Positions 41,868 through 49,554 of a stretch of DNA of 64,000 bases are shown one piece after another; the first letter of the stretch is position 1; each line of letters starts with the position of its first letter. The notes beneath the pieces are model-generated. The model was given only the letters and a program-made list of their open reading frames with translations, was not told the DNA's origin and did not search any database. The position numbers were made by a program, and so were the translations under genes. The DNA comes from Marinibaculum sp040216765. Its GTDB lineage: Bacteria; Pseudomonadota; Alphaproteobacteria; Ferrovibrionales; Ferrovibrionaceae. The stretch lies in the NCBI GenBank assembly GCA_040216765.1, contig JAVJON010000037.1, positions 1-64,000 of the forward strand, in the 5' to 3' direction.

Positions 41868-42777
41868 CATCGCCGCCTGGGAGAATCCGCCGAGGATCCT
41901 GGTGGTGGATGACGAGCCCCTGAACGTGCAGGTGCTCTGCGAAGTGCTGGCGGATTTCGGCCAGACCTCCTTCGCGACCGGCGGCGCCAAGGCGTTGGAA
42001 CTGGCGGAGCGCGAGCGCCCCGACCTGATCCTGCTTGATGTCATGATGCCGGAGATGGACGGCTATTCGGTCTGCATCGAACTGAAGGCCAGGGACCGGA
42101 CCCGCGACATCCCGATCATCTTCGTGACCGCGCTCGGCATGGACGATGACGAGGCGAAGGGCATCGAACTCGGCGCCATCGACTACATCACCAAGCCGTT
42201 CAGCGCACCGGTGGTCCGCGCCCGCGTGCGCAGCCAGCTGGTGCTGAAGCGCTATCGCGACTACCTCAGCCAGGTCGCCTATATCGACGGCCTGACCGGG
42301 GTGCCGAACCGGCGCAATTTCGACGACCGGATCGACGCCGCCTGGCGCGACTCGGTGCTGCGCAACAGCCCGCTGTCCCTGGCCCTGGTCGATATCGACT
42401 TCTTCAAGCAGTACAACGATCATTACGGCCATGGCCCGGGCGACGAATGCCTGCGGCGGGTCGCGGGGGCGCTGAAGATCGCGGCGCAGCCCTTCAACGC
42501 GTTCATCGCCCGCTATGGCGGCGAGGAGTTCGCCTGCATCCTGGAATCCACCGACGAGGCCACCGCCGCGGAGCGGGCGGAGCGGCTGCGGGCCGCCGTG
42601 GAGGCACAGGCCATGCCCCACGCGCCCGAGGCGGGCAGCGAGATCGTGACGGTGAGCATCGGCACCGCGGCGCGCAGCCTGCAGTCGGACGAGACCCTGC
42701 GGGACATGTTCCAGCGCGCCGACAACAATCTCTATGCGGCCAAGCGGCTGGGCCGGAACTGCGTGATCTCCGGATGA
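41821..42777 (+). CDS. Response regulator with diguanylate cyclase output (REC-GGDEF)
   Basis: The 318-residue protein combines a receiver domain (ILVVDDEPLN, phosphoacceptor Asp73 in LLDVMMPEMDG, Lys125 in ITKPFSAP) with a GGDEF domain (DGLTGVPNRRNF, LVDIDFFKQYNDHYGH, active site RYGGEEF at 231-237). It should make cyclic di-GMP when phosphorylated. The RxxD inhibitory I-site position reads PFNA, so product feedback through that site is probably absent. ATG 41848 (MQAPHP) is an alternative start. Overlap with the upstream HPt-bearing kinase makes it the likely phosphorelay target. Confidence 0.93.
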   Translation: MVQTEQTTEMQAPHPDIAAWENPPRILVVDDEPLNVQVLCEVLADFGQTSFATGGAKALELAERERPDLILLDVMMPEMDGYSVCIELKARDRTRDIPIIFVTALGMDDDEAKGIELGAIDYITKPFSAPVVRARVRSQLVLKRYRDYLSQVAYIDGLTGVPNRRNFDDRIDAAWRDSVLRNSPLSLALVDIDFFKQYNDHYGHGPGDECLRRVAGALKIAAQPFNAFIARYGGEEFACILESTDEATAAERAERLRAAVEAQAMPHAPEAGSEIVTVSIGTAARSLQSDETLRDMFQRADNNLYAAKRLGRNCVISG

Positions 42778-42822
42778 CCCGATGGCGGCCGATCCCTGCC
42801 GGCCAGGCATGACGGGTCCGGC

Positions 42823-44067
42823 ATGACCGGTCCGGGCGCAGGCCTGGGGGAAGCGGCGGCGGAGCGGGCACCGGCGTTCGTCGCCCTGCTGATGGCGCTG
42901 TTCGTGCTGGGCGAAGCCTCGAACACGATGTTCGTGCCGGCCCTGCCCTCCCTGGTCGAGCTGTTCGCCCAGCCGGAATCGATCGTCCAGTACAGCCTGT
43001 CGGGCTATGCCCTGGCCTTCGCTGTCGGCCAACTGGTGTTCGGGCCGTTTTCCGACCGCTTCGGCCGGCGGCCGGGGGTGCTGATCGGGCTTGTCGTGTT
43101 CCTCGTCGGAACGGCGGTCGCGCTGGCGGCGCCGACGATCGGCTGGCTGATCCTGGGACGTGTCCTGCAGGGGCTGGGCGCCTGCGCCGGCTATGTCGTG
43201 TCCCGTGCCGTGGTGCGGGACCGCTTCGGCCGGCAGGGCGCGGCGCCGGTGATGGGCTTCCTGTTCCTCTGCCTTGCGATCGCGGTGATCCTGTCCCCAG
43301 TGATCGGCGGCCTGGTGGTGGAGGGCGCCGGCTGGCAGTTCGGCTTCTGGCTGCAGGGCGGCGCCGCACTCGTGCTGGGCGTGGTGGTGCTGTTCGGGCT
43401 TACGGAAACCAACCTGCGGCGGGACCCCGATGCGCTGCGGCTGGGCCGGCTGATGCGCAACTATGCCAGCCTGTTCGGCAATCCGCGCTACCTGGCGTTC
43501 ATGCTTACCCATTCCTGCGCCTATGCAGGCATCCTGGCGTTCTTCGCCGGCGGCGCCTTCGCCCTGACCGACCAGATGGGCCTGACCCGGCAGGAGCTGG
43601 GCCAGGGCCTGGGGCTGGTGATGACCGGCTTCCTGGTCGGCATCGTCACCGCCATGCTGGCCCTGCGGCGCTTCGGCGCCGGTATCCGCCAGCTCGTCTC
43701 GATCAGCACCGTGCTGATGGCGGTCCCGCCGCTCGCCCTGCTGGCCTGGTCCGCGATCGGCGAGGTGGACCTTGCGGGGCTGATGGTGCTGGAGTTCGTC
43801 TTCATGTTCGGCACCGGCCTGATGGCGCCGAACACCGCCGCCGGCGTGATGCTGGAATATCCCGACCGCGCCGGCCTCGCGGCGGCGCTGCTCGGCTGCA
43901 TGCAGATGGCCGCCGCGGCGATCGTCACGGCGCTGGTCAGCATCCTGTCCGTGCGGCTCGGCGTGGACGCCATTTCCGGCGCACAGGCGCTGCTTGGCCT
44001 GGCCACCCTGGTGCTGTTCAACCTGCTGATCCGGATGGGCGGCCGCCGCGACGGGGTCGGCGACTGA
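42823..44067 (+). CDS. MFS exporter, Bcr/CflA-like
   Basis: A 414-residue major facilitator with about 12 hydrophobic helices. The first cytosolic loop carries GPFSDRFGRRPGV, the MFS motif A. The region around helices 4-5 reads GRVLQGLGACAGYVVSRAVVRD, and helix 5 has SPVIGGLVVEGAGWQFGFWLQG, both typical of the Bcr/CflA drug-exporter group (DHA1). The substrate is unknown. It starts 45 bases after the diguanylate cyclase gene; the nearby ATG at 42809 is out of frame. Confidence 0.88.
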   Translation: MTGPGAGLGEAAAERAPAFVALLMALFVLGEASNTMFVPALPSLVELFAQPESIVQYSLSGYALAFAVGQLVFGPFSDRFGRRPGVLIGLVVFLVGTAVALAAPTIGWLILGRVLQGLGACAGYVVSRAVVRDRFGRQGAAPVMGFLFLCLAIAVILSPVIGGLVVEGAGWQFGFWLQGGAALVLGVVVLFGLTETNLRRDPDALRLGRLMRNYASLFGNPRYLAFMLTHSCAYAGILAFFAGGAFALTDQMGLTRQELGQGLGLVMTGFLVGIVTAMLALRRFGAGIRQLVSISTVLMAVPPLALLAWSAIGEVDLAGLMVLEFVFMFGTGLMAPNTAAGVMLEYPDRAGLAAALLGCMQMAAAAIVTALVSILSVRLGVDAISGAQALLGLATLVLFNLLIRMGGRRDGVGD

Positions 44068-44149
44068 CGTCCTGCCGCTGCTTGGTGCCGGTCGGGCGGC
44101 GCGCTACAGTCCGGAGCGGGCGGCTTCCGGGCCGGCAGGGGAGGGGGCG

Positions 44150-44950
44150 ATGGCGGACAATGCGGGCGGGACGGGGCCGGGCAGCGGCGCGGGCATCCGC
44201 GCCGCGCCGCCCTTCAACCTGGACCTGATCTTCGGCCTGGCCTTCCAGGCGATCCGGGGCGGCCTGGGCGGCTTCGTTCTGTTGCTGCTCTGGTCCTTCG
44301 TCCTGCTGGCGGTGATCACAGGCATCCTGATCGGCAGCTGGATCGCCCTGTCCGAGCCCGGAGCCGTCGCATCGGACATCGCCAGGGTCGACCCGGCCTA
44401 TGCGGCGATCGTGGTCGCGATGGGCCTGCTCTACCTGGTCGGCATCGCCCTGATCCACCTGACGACGGTGGGGCTTGCTTTTGCCGTCCTGCGCCACCGG
44501 CGCGTGCCGCTCTCGCGGCTGTTCGCGTTGAGCCGGCGCCGCTTCTGGCCGGCCCTGGGCAGCATGGTGCTGGCCATGCTGGGCACCGGGCTCGGCCTTC
44601 TGCTGTTCATCGTGCCGGGGCTGATCCTGCTGGTGCGCTGGTGGGTCTGGGCGCCGGCTTCGCTGATCGAGGGCTGCGGCCCGGGCCGGGCGCTCGGCCG
44701 CAGCGCGGAGCTGACCCGGGGGGTGCGCTGGATGGTGTTCTGGACCTGGCTGATCACCTTCCTGGTCAGCGGCGCCCTGAACCAGGTGGCGGCCGCCCTG
44801 GCGGACTGGCACTTCGCCTTCGGCGTGCTATCCCTCGCGATCTACGGCTTTGCCTCGGTGTTCTGGAGCTGCCTGATGGTCGCCGTCTATGTCGCCCTGC
44901 GCGATCGCGAGGGCGGCGCCGCGCCGGACCTGGTCGGCGACGCGCTCTAG
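44150..44950 (+). CDS. Multi-pass membrane protein of unknown function
   Basis: The 266-residue product has six predicted membrane helices. It shows an internal arrangement seen in YciC/glycerophosphodiesterase-membrane-domain-like proteins: FAVLRHRRVPLSRLFALSRRRF, then LLLFIVPGLILLVRWWVWAPASLIEG, then LGRSAELTRGVRWMVFWTWLITF. That resemblance is from pattern memory and does not give a function. A good ribosome site (GGGAGGGG) precedes the ATG. Its end overlaps the convergent gene by 4 bases. Confidence 0.78.
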   Translation: MADNAGGTGPGSGAGIRAAPPFNLDLIFGLAFQAIRGGLGGFVLLLLWSFVLLAVITGILIGSWIALSEPGAVASDIARVDPAYAAIVVAMGLLYLVGIALIHLTTVGLAFAVLRHRRVPLSRLFALSRRRFWPALGSMVLAMLGTGLGLLLFIVPGLILLVRWWVWAPASLIEGCGPGRALGRSAELTRGVRWMVFWTWLITFLVSGALNQVAAALADWHFAFGVLSLAIYGFASVFWSCLMVAVYVALRDREGGAAPDLVGDAL

Positions 44951-45552
44951 GCGGCGGGCGGCGAGGCTGCCGCCCGAGGCAGGGCATGGACATGGACATC
45001 GCGGCCGGCATGCCGGCGCAGGATCTCCACCGCCCGGCCTTCCCGTTCGGCATCCGTCGTGCGCACCCAGAGCAGCAGGCCGCCATGGTTCAGCTGGTGC
45101 TCGATCTCCTGCGCATGGCGGTCGTCCAGCCAGCTGGCGAGGATGGCGCCGATGAAGCCGCCGCTCCCGCCGACCGCCACCGCGGCGACGATCGCTGCGG
45201 CCAGGGTGCCGCCCGACGCCACGACCGCGCCGGCCGCGGCGGTCGCGCCGACATAAAGCAGGGCGCCGACAAGGCCGCCCTCGGCGCCTGCCAGGGATTC
45301 CGGCGCCACATAGGCGGTGCGGGGGACCACAGCCTCGTCCTCCAGCTCGGCGACCCGGGCATAGCGATGGCCGAGGGTCTTGCGGACCGTGGCCTCGCTT
45401 GCCAGCAGGCTCAGCTCCGCACGGTCGAAGCCGGACTGGAGAAGCTCGTCGATCGCGGCCTGCAGGGTGGCCTCGCGGGTGAAAACGGCGACCGCTTCCC
45501 GGATCCCGCGACCGCCTGCGGCGGCCGCCTCGTCGCCTGGCTGTCTTTTCAT
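44947..45552 (-). CDS. Membrane-associated protein with stress-protein-like N-terminal domain
   Basis: The 201-residue product starts with a small alpha/beta segment (EAVAVFTREATLQAAIDELLQSGFDRAELSLLAS) resembling general-stress 17M/DUF1269-type proteins. A Gly/Ala-rich hydrophobic stretch of about 55 residues follows (GGLVGALLYVGATAAAGAVV; GGSGGFIGAILASWL), probably two helices packed in the membrane. A soluble C-terminal part ends with a second small alpha/beta repeat (GGLLLWVRTTDAEREGRAVEILRRHAG). This suggests a sandwich of two ferredoxin-like halves around a glycine-zipper hairpin. Function unknown. It lies 46 bases after trxC on the same strand. Confidence 0.75.
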   Translation of the reverse strand: MKRQPGDEAAAAGGRGIREAVAVFTREATLQAAIDELLQSGFDRAELSLLASEATVRKTLGHRYARVAELEDEAVVPRTAYVAPESLAGAEGGLVGALLYVGATAAAGAVVASGGTLAAAIVAAVAVGGSGGFIGAILASWLDDRHAQEIEHQLNHGGLLLWVRTTDAEREGRAVEILRRHAGRDVHVHALPRAAASPPAA

Positions 45553-45598
45553 CTCTCGGTCACGCCTCCGCCGTTCCTGGGGTGAGAAGGGTCGCGGG

Positions 45599-46039
45599 TC
45601 AGTCCGGCAGATGGCTCTCCACCCATTGCCGCAGGCTGCCGGCCGAGACGGCCCCGCTGTGGCGGGCCAGCTCCCGACCCTGCGCGATCAGCACCAGGGT
45701 GGGGATCGCCCGGACGTTGTAGCGCGCCGCCAGTCCGGGCTCGGCATCGCTGTCCACTTTCGCCAGCCGCAGCCGCGGCTCGAAGGTGGCCGCCGCGGCC
45801 TCGAAGACCGGGGCCATGGCGCGGCAGGGGCCGCACCAGGTCGCCCAGAAATCCACCAGAAGCGGGAGCTCCGAGGTGCCGGCATGCTTCTCGAAACGGC
45901 GCGAATCCAGGGTCAGCGGCCGCCCGGTGAACAGCGGCTTGCCGCACTTGCCGCATTTGCCGCCGCTGGCCAGCCGCGCCTTCGGCACGCGGTTCAGGGT
46001 GTCGCAGCTCGGGCAGGCGAGAACCATCGGGTCGGCCAT
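45599..46039 (-). CDS. trxC: Thioredoxin 2 (zinc-binding)
   Basis: TrxC reduces protein disulfides and carries an N-terminal zinc finger. The 146-residue product from MADPMVLACPSC has four zinc-ligand Cys (9, 12, 29, 32) and the active site FWATWCGPCRAMAP with Cys69 and Cys72. VRAIPTLVLI supplies the conserved cis-Pro. The start was placed at MADPM because upstream residues do not fit the family. It follows the thioesterase gene by 69 bases. Nearby regulators include an HxlR protein, a family often responsive to electrophiles or oxidants, but it is not adjacent. Confidence 0.94.
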   Translation of the reverse strand: MADPMVLACPSCDTLNRVPKARLASGGKCGKCGKPLFTGRPLTLDSRRFEKHAGTSELPLLVDFWATWCGPCRAMAPVFEAAAATFEPRLRLAKVDSDAEPGLAARYNVRAIPTLVLIAQGRELARHSGAVSAGSLRQWVESHLPD

Positions 46040-46108
46040 GTCAGCCTCTGTTTCCGTCGGCATGAAGGGCAGGCTAGCGCATGAAGCGGCAACCTGCATT
46101 GACCTGGA

Positions 46109-46591
46109 TCAAGCGGGCCCGGCCCCCGGTGCGGCGGGCAGGATGGCGATGCTGGCCAGCGCGATCGCCGACAATTTGCGGCCTTCGTCGCGCAGGTCGT
46201 ACACCCGGGCCTCGACGACGGTCAGGCTGCGGCCGGGCCTGACCACCTCCGCCACGCAGGCCAGGCGGCTGCCCAGCCCCGGCGCCAGGATGTTCAGTTT
46301 GTACTCCGCGGTCAGCACGCGCTGCCCCGGCCGGCACATCGTGCCCGCCGCGGCGGTGGTGGCGTTGTCGACCAGATAGGCGGTCACCCCGCCGTGGAAC
46401 AGGCCGTTCTGCTGCAGCAGTCCGGGCCGGCGGCCGACGGACATCGCCACGCGGCCGGGCGCAACCTCGTCCACCGAGGCATGCAGGAGCCGGGTGAAAC
46501 CCTGCGCCTCCAGCGCCTGACGGACCAGCGCCAGCCGGTCCGACTCCCCGGCGTCCGGCGCGGCGTCCTCCACTTCTGCCAGGTCAGTCAT
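46109..46591 (-). CDS. PaaI/hotdog-fold thioesterase
   Basis: A 160-residue single-hotdog protein, probably a homotetrameric acyl-CoA thioesterase of the PaaI/YbgC group. The signature is NGLFHGGVTAYLVDNATTAAAGTM (residues near 61-84), where the catalytic Asn/His/Gly and a downstream Asp/Thr pair lie, followed by VLTAEYKLNILAPG and RSLTVVEARVYD. The substrate cannot be inferred. The start overlaps the end of the TetR gene by 8 bases, so it is likely autoregulated with it. Confidence 0.87.
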   Translation of the reverse strand: MTDLAEVEDAAPDAGESDRLALVRQALEAQGFTRLLHASVDEVAPGRVAMSVGRRPGLLQQNGLFHGGVTAYLVDNATTAAAGTMCRPGQRVLTAEYKLNILAPGLGSRLACVAEVVRPGRSLTVVEARVYDLRDEGRKLSAIALASIAILPAAPGAGPA

Positions 46592-47216
46592 TGCCGTTCC
46601 TCCTCCCGGGTTCCGTCGCGTCGGCGTGGGGGCCGCGCAGGGCCCGCCAGGCAGCGGCCTGCAGGGCGTGGAGCGGGCCGTCCGGGCCGCGCGCCGGCGG
46701 CGCCGCGCTGCGTCCCGACAGCCAGGCCCGCGTGAAGATCTGGATCGGCCCGATCAGCTGGGCGGCGATCACTTCCACCGGCAGGTCCAGCAGCCGGCCG
46801 GTGGCACGGTGCGGCGCCGCCCAATCGGCCAGGTGCCGGCGGAAGCGGGCGTTCTCCGCCTCGATCTCGGCGCTGCGCAGCCCGGGCCATCCGGGGCGCG
46901 CGCAGTCGAACAGGAAGCGTGCCAGCACCGGCTCCGCCTCCGCCCAGTCCTGGTGGGCGGCGACCGCCGCGTGCACCGCCGCCTCCGGCTCGATGCCGGC
47001 CTGAAGGGCGGCCCGCATGGCCTCCTGGTAGGCGCGGATGCCGCTCAGATACAGCGCGCCGACAATCCCGTCCTTGGAGCCGAAATGATGGAACAGGCTG
47101 CCGTTGCTGACCGCGGCGCGGCGGCAGATCTCGGCGGTCGTCACACCCTGCAGGCCCTTCTCGTCGAAGGCCTGCAGGGCCGTCGCCAGGATGCGGGCGG
47201 CCGTGGGATCGGTCAT
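46584..47216 (-). CDS. TetR-family transcriptional regulator
   Basis: A 210-residue repressor with the N-terminal helix-turn-helix ILATALQAFDEKGLQGVTTAEICRRAAVSNGSLFHHFGSKDG, typical of TetR proteins, and a helical ligand-binding C-terminal domain. The start codon overlaps the left arm of a 32-base palindrome centred at 47230.5, and a TTGACA lies just beyond it. The ATG has no ribosome binding site, and the predicted transcription start falls at or one base before it, so the mRNA may be leaderless. The divergent gene is an alpha/beta hydrolase and the downstream overlapping gene is a thioesterase; both are candidate targets. Confidence 0.92.
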   Translation of the reverse strand: MTDPTAARILATALQAFDEKGLQGVTTAEICRRAAVSNGSLFHHFGSKDGIVGALYLSGIRAYQEAMRAALQAGIEPEAAVHAAVAAHQDWAEAEPVLARFLFDCARPGWPGLRSAEIEAENARFRRHLADWAAPHRATGRLLDLPVEVIAAQLIGPIQIFTRAWLSGRSAAPPARGPDGPLHALQAAAWRALRGPHADATEPGRRNGND

Positions 47217-47246
47217 TGGAGTGATGCTCTAGAGTGTTACTCCAAT
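47215..47246. promoter_or_regulatory. Composite palindromic operator in TetR/hydrolase spacer
   Basis: The 32-base site has outer arms ATTGGAGT (47215-47222) and ACTCCAAT (47239-47246), and a centre CTCTAGAG (47227-47234), all symmetric about 47230.5. The two intervening 4-base blocks are not symmetric. This 8-4-8-4-8 structure fits a dimer-of-dimers TetR-type operator. It overlaps the TetR start codon and the spacer of its promoter, consistent with autorepression. Confidence 0.75.
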
Positions 47247-47252
47247 TGTCAA
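47224..47252 (-). promoter_or_regulatory. Probable promoter of the TetR gene
   Basis: On the minus strand TTGACA (47247-47252) is a consensus -35. Seventeen bases on, GAGCAT (47224-47229) is a weak -10 at the right spacing. The expected start site is about 47217, at the TetR ATG. On the plus strand TTGTCA (47246-47251), N17, TGCTAG offers a weak divergent promoter for the hydrolase gene. Confidence 0.5.
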
Positions 47253-47304
47253 GCTTGCGCCATTGCGATGCTAGGCTCGCGGTTCGCGGAGGGGAGGCGG
47301 TTTC

Positions 47305-48072
47305 ATGCAGATCCAGGTGCGGGGCGACGGGGCGGAGACGGCGATGCTGGTGCATGGCTCGCCCGGCGGGCCGCGGTCATGGGCACGGGTCGCGCGCCAC
47401 CTGGACGGTCGCTTCCGCCTGGCCCTGCCCACCCTGGAGGGCCATGGCGGTGTCCGGCAGGTGACCGAGGCGCCGCCGGTGGCGACGGCCAGCCATGCCG
47501 CGCCCCTGGCGGACTGGCTGCGGCAGCAGCCGGCGCCGGTGCTGCTGGCCGGGCATTCCTATGGCGGCAATGTCGCGCTGAACGCCGCCCGTCTGGTGCC
47601 GGACAAGGTCGCCCGCCTGGTGCTGTTCGAGCCGGTGCTGATCGCGATCCTGCTGACCGGCGGGGCACAGGACGCCTATGACCATACGAAGGCGGCGTTC
47701 GACCGCTATATCGCGGCCGCCCTTGCCGGCGAGCCGGGCGCCGCGCGGCTGATGATCGACTACTGGTTCGGCCCCGGCGGGTTCGACGCGATGCCGCCGG
47801 CGGTGCAGGCCTATATGACGGCCCGCACCCTGGTGAACGTGCGCGACGTGCAGGCCTCCTATGCCGAGCGCTATGCGGCGGCGGATCTGGCCGCCCTGCC
47901 GATGCCGGTCAGCATCGCCTATGGCACGGCCAGCCCGGAGGCGACGCACCGGCTGGCGGCGGTGATGGCGCGGCTGATACCGCGCGGGGCGGCGGTGCCG
48001 GTCGAGGGCGGCACCCACGGCATGCTCGACAGCCATCCGGCGGCGGTCGCCGCGATCCTGGGCGACCCCTGA
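47305..48072 (+). CDS. Alpha/beta-fold hydrolase
   Basis: A 255-residue hydrolase with the oxyanion-loop motif MLVHGSPGGPRSW, the nucleophile elbow GHSYGGN (Ser), an acid candidate in the SIAYGTAS region, and a late His in GGTHGMLDSH. The cap region lies between residues of about 120 and 190. No specific family is assigned; it could be an esterase, lactonase or epoxide-hydrolase relative. A GGAGGGGAGG ribosome site precedes the ATG. It diverges from the TetR gene across an operator. Confidence 0.85.
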   Translation: MQIQVRGDGAETAMLVHGSPGGPRSWARVARHLDGRFRLALPTLEGHGGVRQVTEAPPVATASHAAPLADWLRQQPAPVLLAGHSYGGNVALNAARLVPDKVARLVLFEPVLIAILLTGGAQDAYDHTKAAFDRYIAAALAGEPGAARLMIDYWFGPGGFDAMPPAVQAYMTARTLVNVRDVQASYAERYAAADLAALPMPVSIAYGTASPEATHRLAAVMARLIPRGAAVPVEGGTHGMLDSHPAAVAAILGDP

Positions 48073-48082
48073 GGGCGCCGGG

Positions 48083-48469
48083 TCAGGACGGATCCCGCTC
48101 CCCGGCAGGGCCGGACGGGGTGTACAGCCCGCCGTCGAGATGGGCATGGCCCCATTGCATGATCTGCAGCAGCAGCGGCTCCAGCGCCCGTCCCCGGTCG
48201 GTCAGGTGGTAGGCATGGCGCAGCGGGCGGTCCTGGTAGGGCTCGCGCCGCACCAGCCCCCAGCGGATCAGGCGGCGCAACCGCTCGGCAAGGATATTCG
48301 TGGGGATCCGCTCCGCGCTCTCCTGCAGCGCCTGGAAGGTGTGCTTGCCGTGCCACATCAGGTCCCGGACGATCAGCAGGGTCCATTTGTCGCCGACCAG
48401 TTCCAGGCTGCGTGAGATGGAGCATTCCGAGCGGAACGCGTGATCCTCCGCCGGCTGTCGCCCTGCCAT
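48083..48469 (-). CDS. HxlR-family transcriptional regulator
   Basis: A 128-residue winged-helix regulator. HxlR hallmarks are the N-terminal Cys16 in SECSISRSLELVGDKWTLLI, then RDLMWHGKHTFQALQES and ILAERLRRLIRWGLVRREPY, ending with YHLTDRGRALEPLL. The single Cys is the position used for electrophile or oxidant sensing in characterised members, so redox control is plausible. It is divergent from an EamA transporter gene, with a perfect 12-base inverted repeat between them. Its stop is 10 bases past the convergent hydrolase gene. Confidence 0.92.
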   Translation of the reverse strand: MAGRQPAEDHAFRSECSISRSLELVGDKWTLLIVRDLMWHGKHTFQALQESAERIPTNILAERLRRLIRWGLVRREPYQDRPLRHAYHLTDRGRALEPLLLQIMQWGHAHLDGGLYTPSGPAGERDPS

Positions 48470-48526
48470 CGCCAGATCCCCATGGATGCCGTTCCGCCGC
48501 CCGTGCCGGCGCTGTCCTCACCAATA

Positions 48527-48578
48527 CACTTGCATTTTGAAAGTCTCCATGCAAAAAGTAACTTGTAAAATGCAAGTG
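48527..48578. promoter_or_regulatory. Perfect 12-base inverted repeat, probable HxlR operator
   Basis: CACTTGCATTTT (48527-48538) and AAAATGCAAGTG (48567-48578) are exact inverse copies separated by 28 bases. The stretch is strikingly AT-rich for this genome. It lies 58 bases from the HxlR start and 38 bases from the EamA start, where divergent promoters should be. A TAAAAT (48566-48571) could serve as a plus-strand -10, but no matching -35 is clear. Two dimers binding, or DNA looping, would suit the spacing. Confidence 0.7.
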
Positions 48579-48615
48579 ACTGGCCGCATGGCGGCCGGCT
48601 TGCGGGAGCGGCATC

Positions 48616-49551
48616 ATGAGCAAGCTTGTCCTGGCCAACCTGGCAGCCGCCGGCGCGGCATCGATCGCGGGCGCATCGGTGGTGGCGACCCGCCTGGTGG
48701 TGGGGGAGACCGATCCGGTGACCCTGTCCTTCTACCGCTATCTGGTCGCGGCCCTCTGCCTGGTGCCGGTCCTGCCGCTGCTCTGGCCGCGCAGCCGGAT
48801 TCCCGCTGCCGACCTGGTGCGGATCGCCCTTCTGGGGGCGCTGTTCTTCGGCTTCTTCCCCTGGGCGTTCAGCGCGTCGCTGCAATACACCACGGCCGCC
48901 CGCGGCGCGATCGGCCTGGCGACCATTCCGATCCAGACCCTGGTGATCGCCGCCCTGTTCGGGCGGGAGGCCCTGAGCCGGCGAAAGCTGCTCAGCGTCG
49001 CGCTCGCCTTTGCCGGCATTGCCATCGTGTTCGGCCCGGCCGCCTATGCGGGGCGGGACAGCAGCTATCTGGCCGGCGACGGGCTGATGCTGCTCGGTGC
49101 CTTCAGTGCCGCGCTCTATTCCGTGTTCAGCCGCTCGGTGCTCGGCCGCCACGGGCCGCTGTTCGTCACCGCCCTGGCGATGGCGTTCGGCGTCCTGTCG
49201 CTATCTCCCCTGCTCCTGGCCGGCGGCACCGCCACCGCGCTGCCGCCGCTGTCCCGCGACGGCTGGCTCGGCCTCCTGTTCCTCGGCACCTTCGGCGGGG
49301 CGATCCAGTTCTCGCTGTTCACCTGGGCGCTGCGCTGGCTGCCGCCGAGCCGGGCGGTGATCTATCTCGCCCTCAGCCCTGTCTCTGCGATGCTGCTCGC
49401 CGTGCTGCTGCTGGGCGAGGCGGTGACCGTTCTCCTGGTCGCGGGCCTGGCCGCGGTGATTGCCGCCATCCTGGTCGCCAACCTGCCCCGCCTCGCACTG
49501 CGCGCCGGCGTGGCCGCACCGGGTGCCGGCGTCGTGCAACGGCAGCCCTGA
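48616..49551 (+). CDS. EamA/DMT-superfamily transporter
   Basis: A 311-residue inner-membrane transporter with ten hydrophobic helices arranged as two EamA repeats (first SIAGASVVATRLVVGETDPVTLSFYRYL; second MLLGAFSAALYSVFSRSVL with LSPVSAMLLAVLLLGEAV). Members export amino acids, purines or drugs; the substrate is unknown. A divergent HxlR regulator with an operator suggests induction by a toxic compound or stress. It converges with the metallo-hydrolase gene, 3 bases apart. Confidence 0.9.
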   Translation: MSKLVLANLAAAGAASIAGASVVATRLVVGETDPVTLSFYRYLVAALCLVPVLPLLWPRSRIPAADLVRIALLGALFFGFFPWAFSASLQYTTAARGAIGLATIPIQTLVIAALFGREALSRRKLLSVALAFAGIAIVFGPAAYAGRDSSYLAGDGLMLLGAFSAALYSVFSRSVLGRHGPLFVTALAMAFGVLSLSPLLLAGGTATALPPLSRDGWLGLLFLGTFGGAIQFSLFTWALRWLPPSRAVIYLALSPVSAMLLAVLLLGEAVTVLLVAGLAAVIAAILVANLPRLALRAGVAAPGAGVVQRQP

Positions 49552-49554
49552 CCG

